Below, piece after piece: positions 41,442-50,697 of a DNA stretch of 64,000 bases. The notes under the pieces were generated by a model, which saw nothing but the letters and a program-made list of their open reading frames with translations, was not told the DNA's origin and searched no databases. A program made the position numbers and the translations under genes. The stretch is from the NCBI RefSeq assembly GCF_006346315.1, contig NZ_VDMR01000006.1:1-64000 (forward strand), read 5' to 3'. The stretch is from Nocardioides litoris (GTDB lineage Bacteria; Actinomycetota; Actinomycetes; Propionibacteriales; Nocardioidaceae). The stretch's first letter is position 1, and each line of letters starts with the position of its first letter.

Positions 41442-43850
41442 ATGACGACACGTCCGTCCGACGACCTGCACAACCACCCGCACGACCCGCTCGACGAGCT
41501 CCCGGAGGGGCACGACCCCGCCGCCTTCGACGCCGACGACTCGATCGGCCGGCTCGGCCGCCGCAGCTTCGTCGGGTACGTCCTCGCCGGCAGCACCCTC
41601 GTGGTCGCCGCCGACCTGAGCGTCGGTCGTGCCCAGCGCGCCGACGCGGCCGTGCCGTCGGCACCGCAGATCCCCGAGCTCTACGACCTCGAGGACCTGC
41701 AGACCGACTCGGCGCTGCCCACGTCGGCGCTGATCACCGTGACCATCGGCAAGGACGGCCGCGCCAAGTTCGCCTTCCCGCGGACGGAGGTCGGCCAGGG
41801 CATCATCACCTCGACGACGATGATCCTCGCCGAGGAGCTCGACCTGCCGATCGACAAGATCGACGTCACGCTGTCCAAGGCGCGGCCCGAGCTGCTGCTC
41901 AACCAGCTCACCGGTGGCTCCAACACCACCTTCTCCACCTACACGCCCGTCCGGGTCGCCGCGGCCATCGCGCGCCAGCAGTTGCTCAAGGCGGCTGCGA
42001 TCCAGCTCGGCACCAACGTCGACCGGCTCTTCACCACCGGTGGTGTGGTCAGCGACGGCGTCACCAACCTGACCTACGCCTCGCTCGCCGGCGACGCCGC
42101 CAGCCAGGTCGTGGAGCGCGTCCGGGTGCAGCTGCGGCCGCAGGAGAAGTTCAAGGTCATCGGCCGCCCGGTCAGCCGCCTCGACGCCCGCGACGCGGTC
42201 ACGGGCAAGAAGAAGTTCACGACTGACCTCAAGGTCAAGGGCGCCCTGCCCACCATGGTCTGCCGGCCGCCGCAGCACCAGGGCTCGCCCAAGCGGCTGC
42301 GCAACCGCTCGGCGATCCTGCGGATGCCCGGCGTCACCCACGTCGTGACCATCCCGACCGGCATCGCCGTGCGGGCCAAGACCTTCGGCCAGTGCATCGA
42401 CGCGATCCGCGCCATGAAGGTCGACTGGAACCCCGGCACCGTCGACAACCAGTCCGACGCCACCGTGCTGGCCAAGCTGCGCAAGCAGGAGCTGCCGATG
42501 GTGGTCCCGAAGGACCTCCCGGCGCTCGCCCAAACCGTCGAGACCAACTTCGCCTTCGCGTTCCGCAGCAGCGCCGCGCTCGAGACGTACGCCGCCATCG
42601 CCGACGTGCGCAGCGACCGGGCCGAGATCTGGGCCGGGCTGAAGGTGCCGATCCTGGCCCAGCAGAACATCGCCGCGGTCACCGGCCTCCCCCAGGACAG
42701 GGTGAAGGTCAACGTCATCACCGGCGGCGGGTCCTTCGGCCACAAGCTGTTCGGCGACCACGCCATCGAGGCCGCCCGCATCTCCAAGGCCATGAAGGTC
42801 CCGGTCAAGCTGATGTGGCACCGCGCCGACGAGCCCCGCCAGGGGCGCCTGCACCCGATGGCGACCTCCCGGTGCCGGGCCACGATCGTCGCGGGCCAGG
42901 TGGTCTCCTTCGAGCAGCGCCACACCAGCGTCACCACCGACTTCAGCCACGGTCTCGGCGAGATGCTCACCTCGCTGGCCGACGAGCTCGACCCGATCGG
43001 CCTCGGCGGGCTCGGGTTCGCCGAGTCGATCTTCTCCCTGACCCAGGAGCTGCCCTACAACTTCGGGGCCCTGACGCAGCTGCTCAACGAGCCGCTGGAG
43101 TTCGAGGACAAGTTCTCGACCGGCAGCATGCGCAACATCTACTCGCCCGACACGTGCGTGGCCGCCGAGCTGACGATCGACCAGGTCGCCAAGAAGCTCG
43201 GCAAGGACCCCTTCAAGTTCCGCATGGAGATGCTGAAGAACGACCGGGTCAAGGCCGCGCTGCAGAAGGTGGCCGACGAGGGTCGCTGGGGCCGCAAGAT
43301 GGCGCCCGGCACCGCCCAGGGCATCGCGATCCACAAGGAGTACAAGGGCTGCACGGCCGTCCTGGTCGAGATCGACTGCCGGCCGCGCACGGTCAACCGC
43401 AACCTCGGCAAGGAGACCGTCACCGGTCCCCGGGTCACCAAGGCGGTCATCGCCGTCGACACCGGCCTGGTCATCAACCCGCGCGGCCTCGAGGCCCAGA
43501 TGCAGGGCGGGCTGATGGACGGCATCGCGCTGACCCTCACCAGCAGCAACCACCTCCAGGACGGCAAGTTCCTCGAGGCCAGCTGGGACAACTACTTCTA
43601 CACCCGCCAGTGGAACGTCCCGAAGGACGTCGAGGTCCACATCATCAAGTCCAAGTCGCAGACGCCCGGTGGCGCCGGCGAGGCGGCAGTGGGGTCGTCC
43701 GCGGCCGCGGTGGCGTGTGCCTACGCCCGGGCCACCAAGAAGGTCCCGCAGTACTTCCCGATCAACCACGCCGAGATCTCGTTCAAGCCGAAGTCGTTCG
43801 TCCCGCCCGTGCCCGCCTCGCCGACCAACGGCCTCAAGTTCACCCGCTGA
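41442..43850 (+). CDS. molybdopterin-dependent oxidoreductase large subunit (isoquinoline 1-oxidoreductase beta type)
   Basis: 802 residues from the ATG at 41442. A twin-arginine signal GRRSFVGYVLAGSTLVVAA (about 46-64) lies behind an acidic leader. The catalytic domain follows IorB/xanthine-dehydrogenase large subunits: EVGQGIITSTTMILAEEL, GGSFGHKLFGDHA, SMRNIYSPDTCVAAE and TPGGAGEAAVGSSA with the catalytic Glu. It would hydroxylate an N-heterocycle or oxidise an aldehyde outside the membrane, with electrons leaving through the 2Fe-2S partner downstream. Maturation genes are not in the window. The AAGGAGA of the next gene follows 8 nt after the stop. Confidence 0.9.
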   Translation: MTTRPSDDLHNHPHDPLDELPEGHDPAAFDADDSIGRLGRRSFVGYVLAGSTLVVAADLSVGRAQRADAAVPSAPQIPELYDLEDLQTDSALPTSALITVTIGKDGRAKFAFPRTEVGQGIITSTTMILAEELDLPIDKIDVTLSKARPELLLNQLTGGSNTTFSTYTPVRVAAAIARQQLLKAAAIQLGTNVDRLFTTGGVVSDGVTNLTYASLAGDAASQVVERVRVQLRPQEKFKVIGRPVSRLDARDAVTGKKKFTTDLKVKGALPTMVCRPPQHQGSPKRLRNRSAILRMPGVTHVVTIPTGIAVRAKTFGQCIDAIRAMKVDWNPGTVDNQSDATVLAKLRKQELPMVVPKDLPALAQTVETNFAFAFRSSAALETYAAIADVRSDRAEIWAGLKVPILAQQNIAAVTGLPQDRVKVNVITGGGSFGHKLFGDHAIEAARISKAMKVPVKLMWHRADEPRQGRLHPMATSRCRATIVAGQVVSFEQRHTSVTTDFSHGLGEMLTSLADELDPIGLGGLGFAESIFSLTQELPYNFGALTQLLNEPLEFEDKFSTGSMRNIYSPDTCVAAELTIDQVAKKLGKDPFKFRMEMLKNDRVKAALQKVADEGRWGRKMAPGTAQGIAIHKEYKGCTAVLVEIDCRPRTVNRNLGKETVTGPRVTKAVIAVDTGLVINPRGLEAQMQGGLMDGIALTLTSSNHLQDGKFLEASWDNYFYTRQWNVPKDVEVHIIKSKSQTPGGAGEAAVGSSAAAVACAYARATKKVPQYFPINHAEISFKPKSFVPPVPASPTNGLKFTR

Positions 43851-43872
43851 CGCGGATCGAAGGAGAAACGAC

Positions 43873-44355
43873 ATGCCCAAGCAGACCTTCATCCTCAACG
43901 GCAAGACCGTCACGGTGAACGTGCGCGACGACGTCCGGGTCCTCTGGGTCCTCCGCGACATCCTCGGGGTCACCGGCCCCAAGTACGGCTGCGGCATCAA
44001 CGTGTGCAAGGCGTGCACCTCGCACATCAACGGCAAGGCCTTCAACCCGTGCTCGGTCAAGGTCGGTGACCTGAAGAAGAAGGACCGGATCACCACCATC
44101 GAGGGCCTCGACGAGACCTGGCCCGGTCCCGGCCTGCACCCGATGCAGCAGGCCTGGATCGACCGCGACGTCGCCCAGTGCGGCTACTGCCAGCCCGGCC
44201 AGATCATGGAGGCCGTCGCCCTGGTCAAGCGTGTCCGGCGGCAGGGCCGCGAGATCCGCGACAGCGACCTCGACAAGATCCGCAACATCTGCCGCTGCGG
44301 CACCTACGTGCGGATCCGCGAGGCGATCGAGCAGGGCGCGCGCAAGATGCGCTGA
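43873..44355 (+). CDS. 2Fe-2S subunit of the isoquinoline-oxidoreductase-type hydroxylase
   Basis: 160 residues. The plant-type ferredoxin cluster is bound by CGINVCKAC and the later Cys in FNPCS; the second cluster by CGYCQPGQIM and NICRCGTYVRIREA. This is the standard two-cluster small subunit (IorA type). It lacks a signal peptide, so it would be exported with the twin-arginine-bearing large subunit. The order is reversed relative to many iorA-iorB operons. AAGGAGAAACGACATG gives a good ribosome site. A strong hairpin follows the gene. Confidence 0.93.
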   Translation: MPKQTFILNGKTVTVNVRDDVRVLWVLRDILGVTGPKYGCGINVCKACTSHINGKAFNPCSVKVGDLKKKDRITTIEGLDETWPGPGLHPMQQAWIDRDVAQCGYCQPGQIMEAVALVKRVRRQGREIRDSDLDKIRNICRCGTYVRIREAIEQGARKMR

Positions 44356-44402
44356 GCCCCCCGCCCGCCCCGGCGTCGACCCGGACGACGGCGCCGGACC
44401 CC

Positions 44403-44437
44403 GAGGCCCCCGTGAGCACCCAGCCCACGGGGGCCTC
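44403..44437 (+). terminator. hairpin terminator after the hydroxylase operon
   Basis: GAGGCCCCCGTG (44403-44414) and CACGGGGGCCTC (44426-44437) pair over 12 bp with an 11-nt loop, 48 bp past the 2Fe-2S gene. No T-run follows, as is common in actinobacteria. Confidence 0.7.
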
Positions 44438-44512
44438 GTGGCGTCTCCAGGCGGATGCCGACGCGCCGGGACACATTTCCCCTTGAGTCGACTTGTTCAG
44501 TACAGTTACGGG

Positions 44513-45949
44513 ATGGTCGTCACGCACCTCCCGGTCCCCGCCCCGACGGCGTACGCCCCGCGACCCCACCACCGCGTCGCGGTCATCGGCGGCGGGGCGA
44601 GCGGCGTCCTGACCGCGATCAACCTGCTGGCCCGCAGCACCGACCCCGGCCTGCGCGTCGAGGTGCACGAGGCCTCCGGCATCGTCGGGCGCGGCATCGC
44701 CTACGGCACCAACGACCCCGCCCACCTGCTCAACGTCCGCTCCCGGCACATGAGCGCGTTCCCCGACGTGCCCTCCGACCTCATCGACTGGGCCCGCCGC
44801 ACCGGGCGCAGCGACGACCCGCAGGCCTTCCTGCCGCGCCTCGACTACGCGACCTACCTGCAGGACCGGCTGGCGCAGGTCGCCGACCACCGGCTCAGCA
44901 TCCGTGCCGGGCGGGTCGACGACGTCGTCCCGGTCGGCGGCGGCCAGCTCGAGGTGCGCGGCGGCGACGTGACCTCGACCGTCGACAGCGTGGTGCTGGC
45001 CTACGGCAACCAGCGTCCCCGTCCCCTGGTGCTCGACGGCGACGAGCTCCCGGCCGCGTCGTGGCACCTGGCCGACCCGTGGGACCTCGGCGCCCTGCGC
45101 GTCCTGCCCGACGACGCCACGATCGTGGTCGTCGGCACCGGGCTGACCGCCGTCGACACGGTCATCACGCTGCTGGCCGAGGGGCCGCGCCGCCGGGTCG
45201 TCATGGTCAGCCGGCACGGTCGCCTCCCGGAGGCCCACGTCGAGCAGCAGTCGACGGCCTGGGTGCAGCCGGTGCCCGAGGGGCCGCTCACCGCCGACCT
45301 GCTCGCCGCCCACGTCCGCGAGCAGGTCGCGGCCGCCGCCGCTCAGGGCGTCGGCTGGCGGGCCGTGGTCGACGGCCTCCGCGCGGCCACTACGCCGTTG
45401 TGGAAGCGGCTCCCGCTCGGCGAGCGTCGCCGGTTCCTCGCGGTGCACGCCCGCGAGTGGGAGGTGCGCCGGCACCGCATGGCGCCCGAGGTCGCCGCCC
45501 GCATCCGCGCCTACGAGGACGACGGCCGGCTGAGCGTGCTCGGCGGCGGCGTTGCCTCGATCGCCGACCGCGGCACCCACGCCCAGGTCACGGTCGGCGA
45601 GGTGCCGACCCCGATCGTGGCGCACGCGGTGGTCAACTGCACCGGTCCCTCGACCGACGTCACCCGCAGCTCCGACCCGCTGCTGCTGGCCCTGCGCGAG
45701 CGCGGCCTCGTCGTCCCCGACGCGCTGCGCCTCGGCATCGACACCCTCGACGGCGGCGAGGTCGTCGGCGAGTCCGGCGCCGTCGTCCCCGGGATGTACG
45801 CCGTGGGCCCGCCGCGCAAGGGCACGTTGTGGGAGTCGACCGCCATCCCCGAGATCCGGGCCCAGGCCGCAGCCGTGGCCGACGGCGTCATCGCCCGGGC
45901 CGCCCTCGGGCGCACGGCGCTCGCCGCCGTCCCCGCCCGGCGGGCCTGA
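44513..45949 (+). CDS. FAD/NAD(P)-binding protein (YdhS/HcaR-like monooxygenase family)
   Basis: 478 residues. The dinucleotide loop is HRVAVIGGGASGVLTAINLL, followed by RGIAYGTNDPAHLLNVRSRHMSAFPDVP, a signature of the NAD_binding_9 family. A second nucleotide loop is IVVVGTGLTAVDTVITLL (about 203-220), and the conserved GMYAVGPPRKGTLWESTAIPEIR closes the fold. Substrate is unknown. TACAGT (44501-44506), 6 nt before the ATG, marks a leaderless promoter separate from the hydroxylase operon. It converges on the histidine kinase gene with an 18-bp gap. Confidence 0.85.
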   Translation: MVVTHLPVPAPTAYAPRPHHRVAVIGGGASGVLTAINLLARSTDPGLRVEVHEASGIVGRGIAYGTNDPAHLLNVRSRHMSAFPDVPSDLIDWARRTGRSDDPQAFLPRLDYATYLQDRLAQVADHRLSIRAGRVDDVVPVGGGQLEVRGGDVTSTVDSVVLAYGNQRPRPLVLDGDELPAASWHLADPWDLGALRVLPDDATIVVVGTGLTAVDTVITLLAEGPRRRVVMVSRHGRLPEAHVEQQSTAWVQPVPEGPLTADLLAAHVREQVAAAAAQGVGWRAVVDGLRAATTPLWKRLPLGERRRFLAVHAREWEVRRHRMAPEVAARIRAYEDDGRLSVLGGGVASIADRGTHAQVTVGEVPTPIVAHAVVNCTGPSTDVTRSSDPLLLALRERGLVVPDALRLGIDTLDGGEVVGESGAVVPGMYAVGPPRKGTLWESTAIPEIRAQAAAVADGVIARAALGRTALAAVPARRA

Positions 45950-45967
45950 CCCCCGGGAGGGGCGCCC

Positions 45968-47740
45968 TCAGGCGGGCGTGGGCAGCAGCACCCGGAAGGT
46001 GCTGCCCTCACCCAGGGTGGAGTCGACCTCGATGCGTCCCCCGTGGCGCTCGACGATCCGGCGGCAGATCGTCAGGCCGAGCCCGGTGCCGGGCTCGGCG
46101 ACCGCCGCCGGGTTGGTGGACCGGAAGAACTCGGTGAACAGCCGCTCCTGGTCCTCGGCCGAGATGCCGATGCCCTCGTCACGGACGGCGACCTCCACCT
46201 CGTCGTCGTGCTCGGCGAGGACCACCGAGACCGTGCTGGCGGCCGGTGAGTACTTGATCGCGTTGCTCAGCAGGTTGGTCACGACCCGGTCGAGGTCGCC
46301 CGCGTCGCAGCACACCAGCACTGCTCCCTCGGGGGCCGTGAGCTCGACCGTCACCTCCCGTCGGGCGGCGGTGATGCGGGTCAGCTCGATGGCGCCCAGC
46401 ACGACCGGCAGCGCGTCGAACGGCTCGGTCGGCGCCGCGCTGTCGGGGTCCTCGACCTCCGCCAGCACCAGCAGGTCGTCGACCACGCCGCCCAGCCGGG
46501 TGGCCGCCCGGGCGAGCGCACCCAGGGCACGTCGTCCGTCGCCCGCCTCCGGAAGCAGGGTGTCGAGCACCTCGGCGTAGCCGAGCACGGCGGCCAGTGG
46601 GTTCTTCAGCTCGTGGGAGACGGTGCTCAGCAGCTGCGATCGGTAGGTCGCGAGCCGGCGCAGCTCGGCGACGAGGCGCCGCTCCCGCTCCTGCGTGCGC
46701 AGCCGGACGACGGCGTGCGCGATGTCGCGGGCGACCTCGAGCGCGTCGCGCTGCTCGTCGGGGCTCCACGCCAGCAGCGGGTCCTTGCGGCCCAGGGCCA
46801 CGTGGCCGTGGCAGGCCAGGGTGTCGCCCATCGGCACGAGCAGGATGCTGCCCAGGCCGCCGTTGGTGATCGCCTCCTGGCACACCGCCCTCTCCTCCTC
46901 GGAGAGCGCCGGGTCGGGGGCGACCAGGTCGCCGTGGACGACGACGCGCTCGTCGGCCCACGCGCGCCGGGCCATCGCCCGCACCGCCTCGGCGCCGACC
47001 TCGTCGAGGATGGTGGGGGAGGTGCCGAACGGGGCGAGGTCGCCGGTGGCGTAGGTGCGGATCGCGACGTAGTCGGACCGGAACCCCTCGAGCAGCGGGG
47101 CGCGGCAGTCGTGGAGCACGCTGGCCAGGTCGTCCTGGGTCGTGGCGAACCGCACCACCCGTCGGGCCACCTCGGCGAGCCGGAGCCGCTCGGCCAGGGC
47201 GTCGCGCTCGAACGCCACGCGCAGCGTGCGCTCGGCCTGGGCGGCGTACCGCTCGAGGAGGTGGCGCTGGGTCCGCCCCGGACGGCGCCCGCTGAGCGGT
47301 ACGTCGATCGACAGCAGGCCGATCATGTCGCCGTCCTCGCCGTACAGCGGGGCGATGAGCAGGTCGAGCGGGTCCCACGCGTCGGCGGTGTCGAGCGGGG
47401 TCAGGTCGGGCACCCACCCGAAGGCGGCGAGGTGGTCGTCGTTCGCGAGCCGGTCGTGCGGGACGAAGCGGAACCGGCCCCAGTCGTCGGCCCGGGCCAG
47501 CTCGGACTCGATCATCGAGACCGGCGTCGCGAGCCCGAGCATGGCCTGGACGGCCTCGTTGGACCCCTCGACGGACACCGAGTACATGACCTCGCCGCGG
47601 ACCACGCTGATGATGGCGATCTCGAACCCGACCATCTCGGCCACCGAGGACGCCACCAGGTCCAGGGCGGCGCGCGACGACGCGTCGGACCACGTGGTGA
47701 CGTCGATCTGCGCGCGGTGCTGGGGGGTGGTGTCGGTCAC
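45968..47740 (-). CDS. sensor histidine kinase with GAF domains
   Basis: 590 residues from a GTG at 47740. Two GAF-type domains (about 5-170 and 190-340) include FEIAIISVVRGEVMYSVSVEG and ILLVPMGDTLACHGHVALG. The HisKA phosphoacceptor is STVSHELKNPLAAVLGYAE, and the ATPase has the N box NLLSNAIKYSP, RDEGIGISAED and GTGLGLTICRRIVERHGG. It lacks membrane helices, so it is a cytosolic sensor. No response regulator is adjacent. It is divergent from purF with 132 bp between. Confidence 0.88.
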   Translation of the reverse strand: MTDTTPQHRAQIDVTTWSDASSRAALDLVASSVAEMVGFEIAIISVVRGEVMYSVSVEGSNEAVQAMLGLATPVSMIESELARADDWGRFRFVPHDRLANDDHLAAFGWVPDLTPLDTADAWDPLDLLIAPLYGEDGDMIGLLSIDVPLSGRRPGRTQRHLLERYAAQAERTLRVAFERDALAERLRLAEVARRVVRFATTQDDLASVLHDCRAPLLEGFRSDYVAIRTYATGDLAPFGTSPTILDEVGAEAVRAMARRAWADERVVVHGDLVAPDPALSEEERAVCQEAITNGGLGSILLVPMGDTLACHGHVALGRKDPLLAWSPDEQRDALEVARDIAHAVVRLRTQERERRLVAELRRLATYRSQLLSTVSHELKNPLAAVLGYAEVLDTLLPEAGDGRRALGALARAATRLGGVVDDLLVLAEVEDPDSAAPTEPFDALPVVLGAIELTRITAARREVTVELTAPEGAVLVCCDAGDLDRVVTNLLSNAIKYSPAASTVSVVLAEHDDEVEVAVRDEGIGISAEDQERLFTEFFRSTNPAAVAEPGTGLGLTICRRIVERHGGRIEVDSTLGEGSTFRVLLPTPA

Positions 47741-47860
47741 GGGGGGGACGGGGCCTGTCGTCTCGGTGGGCCTCCAGGCTACGCGGCGGGGCCGAGTCCC
47801 GTGGGGCTTGCGTCCCAACGGGGCACGGGCCGCGAAGCGGTCCGGCGCGACGGCGGCCGA

Positions 47861-47866
47861 TACGAT
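47861..47866 (+). promoter_or_regulatory. -10 box of purF (leaderless)
   Basis: TACGAT ends 6 nt before the GTG at 47873, placing the transcript start at or next to the start codon. The same element is used at purC. Confidence 0.55.
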
Positions 47867-47872
47867 GCGGGC

Positions 47873-49420
47873 GTGCCCTTCCAGAGCAGTGGCTCCCGTC
47901 CCGGCGGTGACGGTCGACTGACCGCGGCGCTCGACCCGCACGACCAGGGCCCCCAGGACGCGTGCGGCGTCTTCGGGGTCTGGGCGCCGGGCGAGGACGT
48001 CGCCAAGCTGACCTACTTCGGCCTCTACGCGCTGCAGCACCGTGGCCAGGAGTCGGCCGGCATCGCGGTCAGCAACGGCCGGCAGATCCTGGTGTACAAG
48101 GACATGGGGCTGGTCTCGCAGGTCTTCGACGAGACCACCCTGGCCTCCTTCAACGGCCACCTCGCCATCGGGCACTGCCGCTACTCGACCACCGGGGCCA
48201 GCACCTGGCAGAACGCCCAGCCGACGTTCCGTCCGACGTACGCCGGCTCGATCGCGCTGGGCCACAACGGCAACCTGATCAACACCCACGAGCTGCGCGA
48301 GATGGTCGGGGCCCTGCCGAGCGACGACGGCGAGCTCGACATCCACGCCAAGGGCCTCGAGTCGGCCACCAACGACACCAGCCTGGTCACCGCGCTGCTG
48401 GCCCACCACCCCGACACCACGCTCGAGGAGCGCGCGCTGGAGGTCCTGCCCCAGCTGCGCGGTGCCTTCTGCTTCGTGTGGATGAACGAGGACACCCTGT
48501 ACGCCGCCCGCGACCCGCAGGGCATCCGGCCGCTCGTCCTCGGCCGCCTCGAGCGCGGCTGGGTCGTCGCCTCCGAGGACGCCGCCCTGGCCACCATCGG
48601 CGCCAGCGTGGTGCGCGAGGTCGAGCCCGGCGAGATGATCGTCATCGACGAGAACGGCCTGCGGACCTACACGTTCGCCGAGCCGGAGCGCAAGGGCTGC
48701 GTCTTCGAGTACGTCTACCTCGCCCGGCCCGATGCCACCATCAGCGGCCGCAGCGTCCACGAGTCCCGTGTCGAGATGGGCCGCCAGCTGGCGCGGGAGT
48801 ACCCCGTCGAGGCCGACCTCGTCATCCCGGTGCCCGAGTCCGGCACCCCGGCCGCAGCGGGGTACGCCGAGGAGTCCGGCATCCCGTTCGGCCAGGGCTT
48901 CGTCAAGAACGCCTACGTCGGACGCACCTTCATCCAGCCCAGCCAGACCCTGCGCCAGCTCGGCATCCGGCTCAAGCTCAACGCGCTGGAGCACATGATC
49001 CGCGGCAAGCGCGTGGTGGTCGTCGACGACTCCATCGTGCGCGGCAACACCCAGCGCGCCCAGGTGCGGATGTTGCGCGAGGCGGGGGCGACCGAGGTGC
49101 ACGTGCGCATCTCCAGCCCGCCGGTGAAGTGGCCGTGCTTCTACGGCATCGACTTCGCGACCCGGGCCGAGCTCATCGCCAACGGGCTGAGCCCCGAGGA
49201 GATCGCCGCGAGCGTGGGCGCCGACAGCCTCGGCTACATCTCGCTCGACGGCATGGTCGACGCGACGGGCCAGCCGGCCTCGTCGCTGTGCCGGGCCTGC
49301 TTCACCGGCGAGTACCCCGTGCCGCTGCCCGACGAGAGCCTGCTGGGCAAGCACCTGCTCGAGACCTCCCTCCAGGCGCCCACGCACGGCAAGGCCCTGC
49401 CCGTGCTCAACAACCCGTGA
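47873..49420 (+). CDS. purF: amidophosphoribosyltransferase
   Basis: 515 residues. It makes phosphoribosylamine from PRPP and glutamine, the first committed purine step. The first 30 residues end in DACGVFGVW, so a propeptide is removed to expose Cys31 as the N-terminal nucleophile. ALQHRGQESAGIAV, IGHCRYSTTG and GHNGNL belong to the glutaminase half; VVVVDDSIVRGNT is the PRPP loop. Late Cys residues (SSLCRACF) fit the 4Fe-4S type. purM follows after 18 nt. Confidence 0.97.
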   Translation: MPFQSSGSRPGGDGRLTAALDPHDQGPQDACGVFGVWAPGEDVAKLTYFGLYALQHRGQESAGIAVSNGRQILVYKDMGLVSQVFDETTLASFNGHLAIGHCRYSTTGASTWQNAQPTFRPTYAGSIALGHNGNLINTHELREMVGALPSDDGELDIHAKGLESATNDTSLVTALLAHHPDTTLEERALEVLPQLRGAFCFVWMNEDTLYAARDPQGIRPLVLGRLERGWVVASEDAALATIGASVVREVEPGEMIVIDENGLRTYTFAEPERKGCVFEYVYLARPDATISGRSVHESRVEMGRQLAREYPVEADLVIPVPESGTPAAAGYAEESGIPFGQGFVKNAYVGRTFIQPSQTLRQLGIRLKLNALEHMIRGKRVVVVDDSIVRGNTQRAQVRMLREAGATEVHVRISSPPVKWPCFYGIDFATRAELIANGLSPEEIAASVGADSLGYISLDGMVDATGQPASSLCRACFTGEYPVPLPDESLLGKHLLETSLQAPTHGKALPVLNNP

Positions 49421-49427
49421 GGACCCG

Positions 49428-49449
49428 GTGACCCAGCAGTGACCCAGCA
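49428..49449 (+). repeat. 11-bp tandem duplication of the purM start region
   Basis: GTGACCCAGCA occurs twice, at 49428-49438 and 49439-49449. The second GTG starts purM. The first starts a four-codon reading frame (GTG ACC CAG CAG TGA) whose stop overlaps the purM GTG. Ribosomes beginning at the first GTG would end exactly at the purM start. Confidence 0.75.
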
Positions 49450-50521
49450 GCAGAACGCCTACGCCCGGGCGGGCGTCGACATCGAGGCCGCCGACACCGC
49501 GATCGAGCTGATGAAGGCCTCGGTGGCCCGGGCGACCCGGCCCGAGGTCATCGGGGGGCTCGGCGGGTTCGCCGGCCTGTTCGACGCCTCCGCGCTGACG
49601 TCGTACACCCGACCGCTGCTGGCCACCTCGACCGACGGCGTCGGCACCAAGGTGGCGATCGCCCAGGCCCTGGACAAGCACGACACCATCGGCTTCGACC
49701 TCGTCGGCATGGTCGTCGACGACCTGGTGGTGTGCGGCGCCGAGCCGCTGTTCATGACCGACTACATCGCGACCGGCAAGGTCGTGCCCGAGCGCATCGC
49801 GGCCATCGTGCACGGCATCGCCTCGGCCTGCACGGAGGCCGGCTGCGCGCTGGTCGGCGGCGAGACCGCCGAGCACCCCGGTCTCATGCGCCCCGACGAG
49901 TACGACGTGGCGGGGGCCGCCACGGGCGTCGTCGAGGCCGACCGGCTGCTCGGCCCCGGTCGGGTCCGGCCGGGGGACGCCGTCATCGCCATGGCCTCCT
50001 CCGGGCTGCACTCCAACGGCTACTCCCTGGTGCGCCACGTGCTGCTCGCCGGTGCGGCCGACGGGGGCGCGGGCTGGAGCCTCGACCGGCACGTCGACGA
50101 GCTCGGTCGCACCCTGGGTGAGGAGCTGCTCGAGCCCACCACGATCTACGCCAAGCACTGCCTGGCCCTCGCCGACCACGTCGAGGTGCACGCGATCGCC
50201 CACGTCACCGGGGGCGGGCTCGCGGCCAACCTGGCGCGGGTGCTGCCGGCCGAGCTGCGCGCGACCCTCGAGCGCGGCACCTGGAACCCCCAGCCGGTCT
50301 TCGACCTCGTCCGCCAGGTCGGCGGGCTGTCGCAGGACGACCTGGAGGCCACCCTCAACTGCGGCGTCGGCATGGTGGCGCTGTGCCCGCCCGACGCGGT
50401 CGACCCCGCCCTGCACCTGCTCGAGGGCCTCGGGGTCCGAGCCTGGGTCGCGGGCCAGGTCGACGTCGACCCCGACGCGACGGCGACGGTCCGGATGACC
50501 GGTCAGCACCCCACCTGGTGA
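49439..50521 (+). CDS. purM: AIR synthase (FGAM cyclo-ligase)
   Basis: 360 residues. PurM closes the imidazole ring of FGAM using ATP. Visible motifs are LLATSTDGVGTKVAIAQAL, DLVGMVVDDLVVCGAEPLFMTDYIA, CALVGGETAEHPGLM, MASSGLHSNGYSLVRHV and IAHVTGGGLAANLARVLP, all expected. It follows purF after 18 nt and precedes DUF3073, an order shared with other actinobacteria. The start region carries an 11-bp tandem duplication, so the upstream GTG at 49428 is out of frame. Confidence 0.97.
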   Translation: MTQQQNAYARAGVDIEAADTAIELMKASVARATRPEVIGGLGGFAGLFDASALTSYTRPLLATSTDGVGTKVAIAQALDKHDTIGFDLVGMVVDDLVVCGAEPLFMTDYIATGKVVPERIAAIVHGIASACTEAGCALVGGETAEHPGLMRPDEYDVAGAATGVVEADRLLGPGRVRPGDAVIAMASSGLHSNGYSLVRHVLLAGAADGGAGWSLDRHVDELGRTLGEELLEPTTIYAKHCLALADHVEVHAIAHVTGGGLAANLARVLPAELRATLERGTWNPQPVFDLVRQVGGLSQDDLEATLNCGVGMVALCPPDAVDPALHLLEGLGVRAWVAGQVDVDPDATATVRMTGQHPTW

Positions 50522-50599
50522 CCCTGCGGGAGCCGCTCCTGACGGGGCCGGACCGCGCCACTGCTTGATTTTCGCCACCAATCGCCGATCCGGCGTGCC

Positions 50600-50625
50600 G
50601 GAACATCCACCGAGCAGGTAGCGTT
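50600..50625 (+). promoter_or_regulatory. SigH/SigR-like promoter upstream of DUF3073
   Basis: GGAAC (50600-50604), 18 nt, GTT (50623-50625) fits the GGAAY-N18-GTT consensus of thiol/heat-stress sigma factors in actinobacteria. It lies about 73 nt before the DUF3073 ATG, in a comparatively AT-rich stretch after purM. Confidence 0.45.
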
Positions 50626-50697
50626 GCGCCCACGAGATGTCGAGATGACCCGGGCCGCCTGTGGCGCCCGGCCAAGTGTGCGAGGGGGCTGGACCCT

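Noticed and set aside
45968..50581. A 1537-codon open frame on the minus strand
   Set aside because: Only the part below 47740 is the histidine kinase; the rest is the complement of purF and purM with low-complexity composition.
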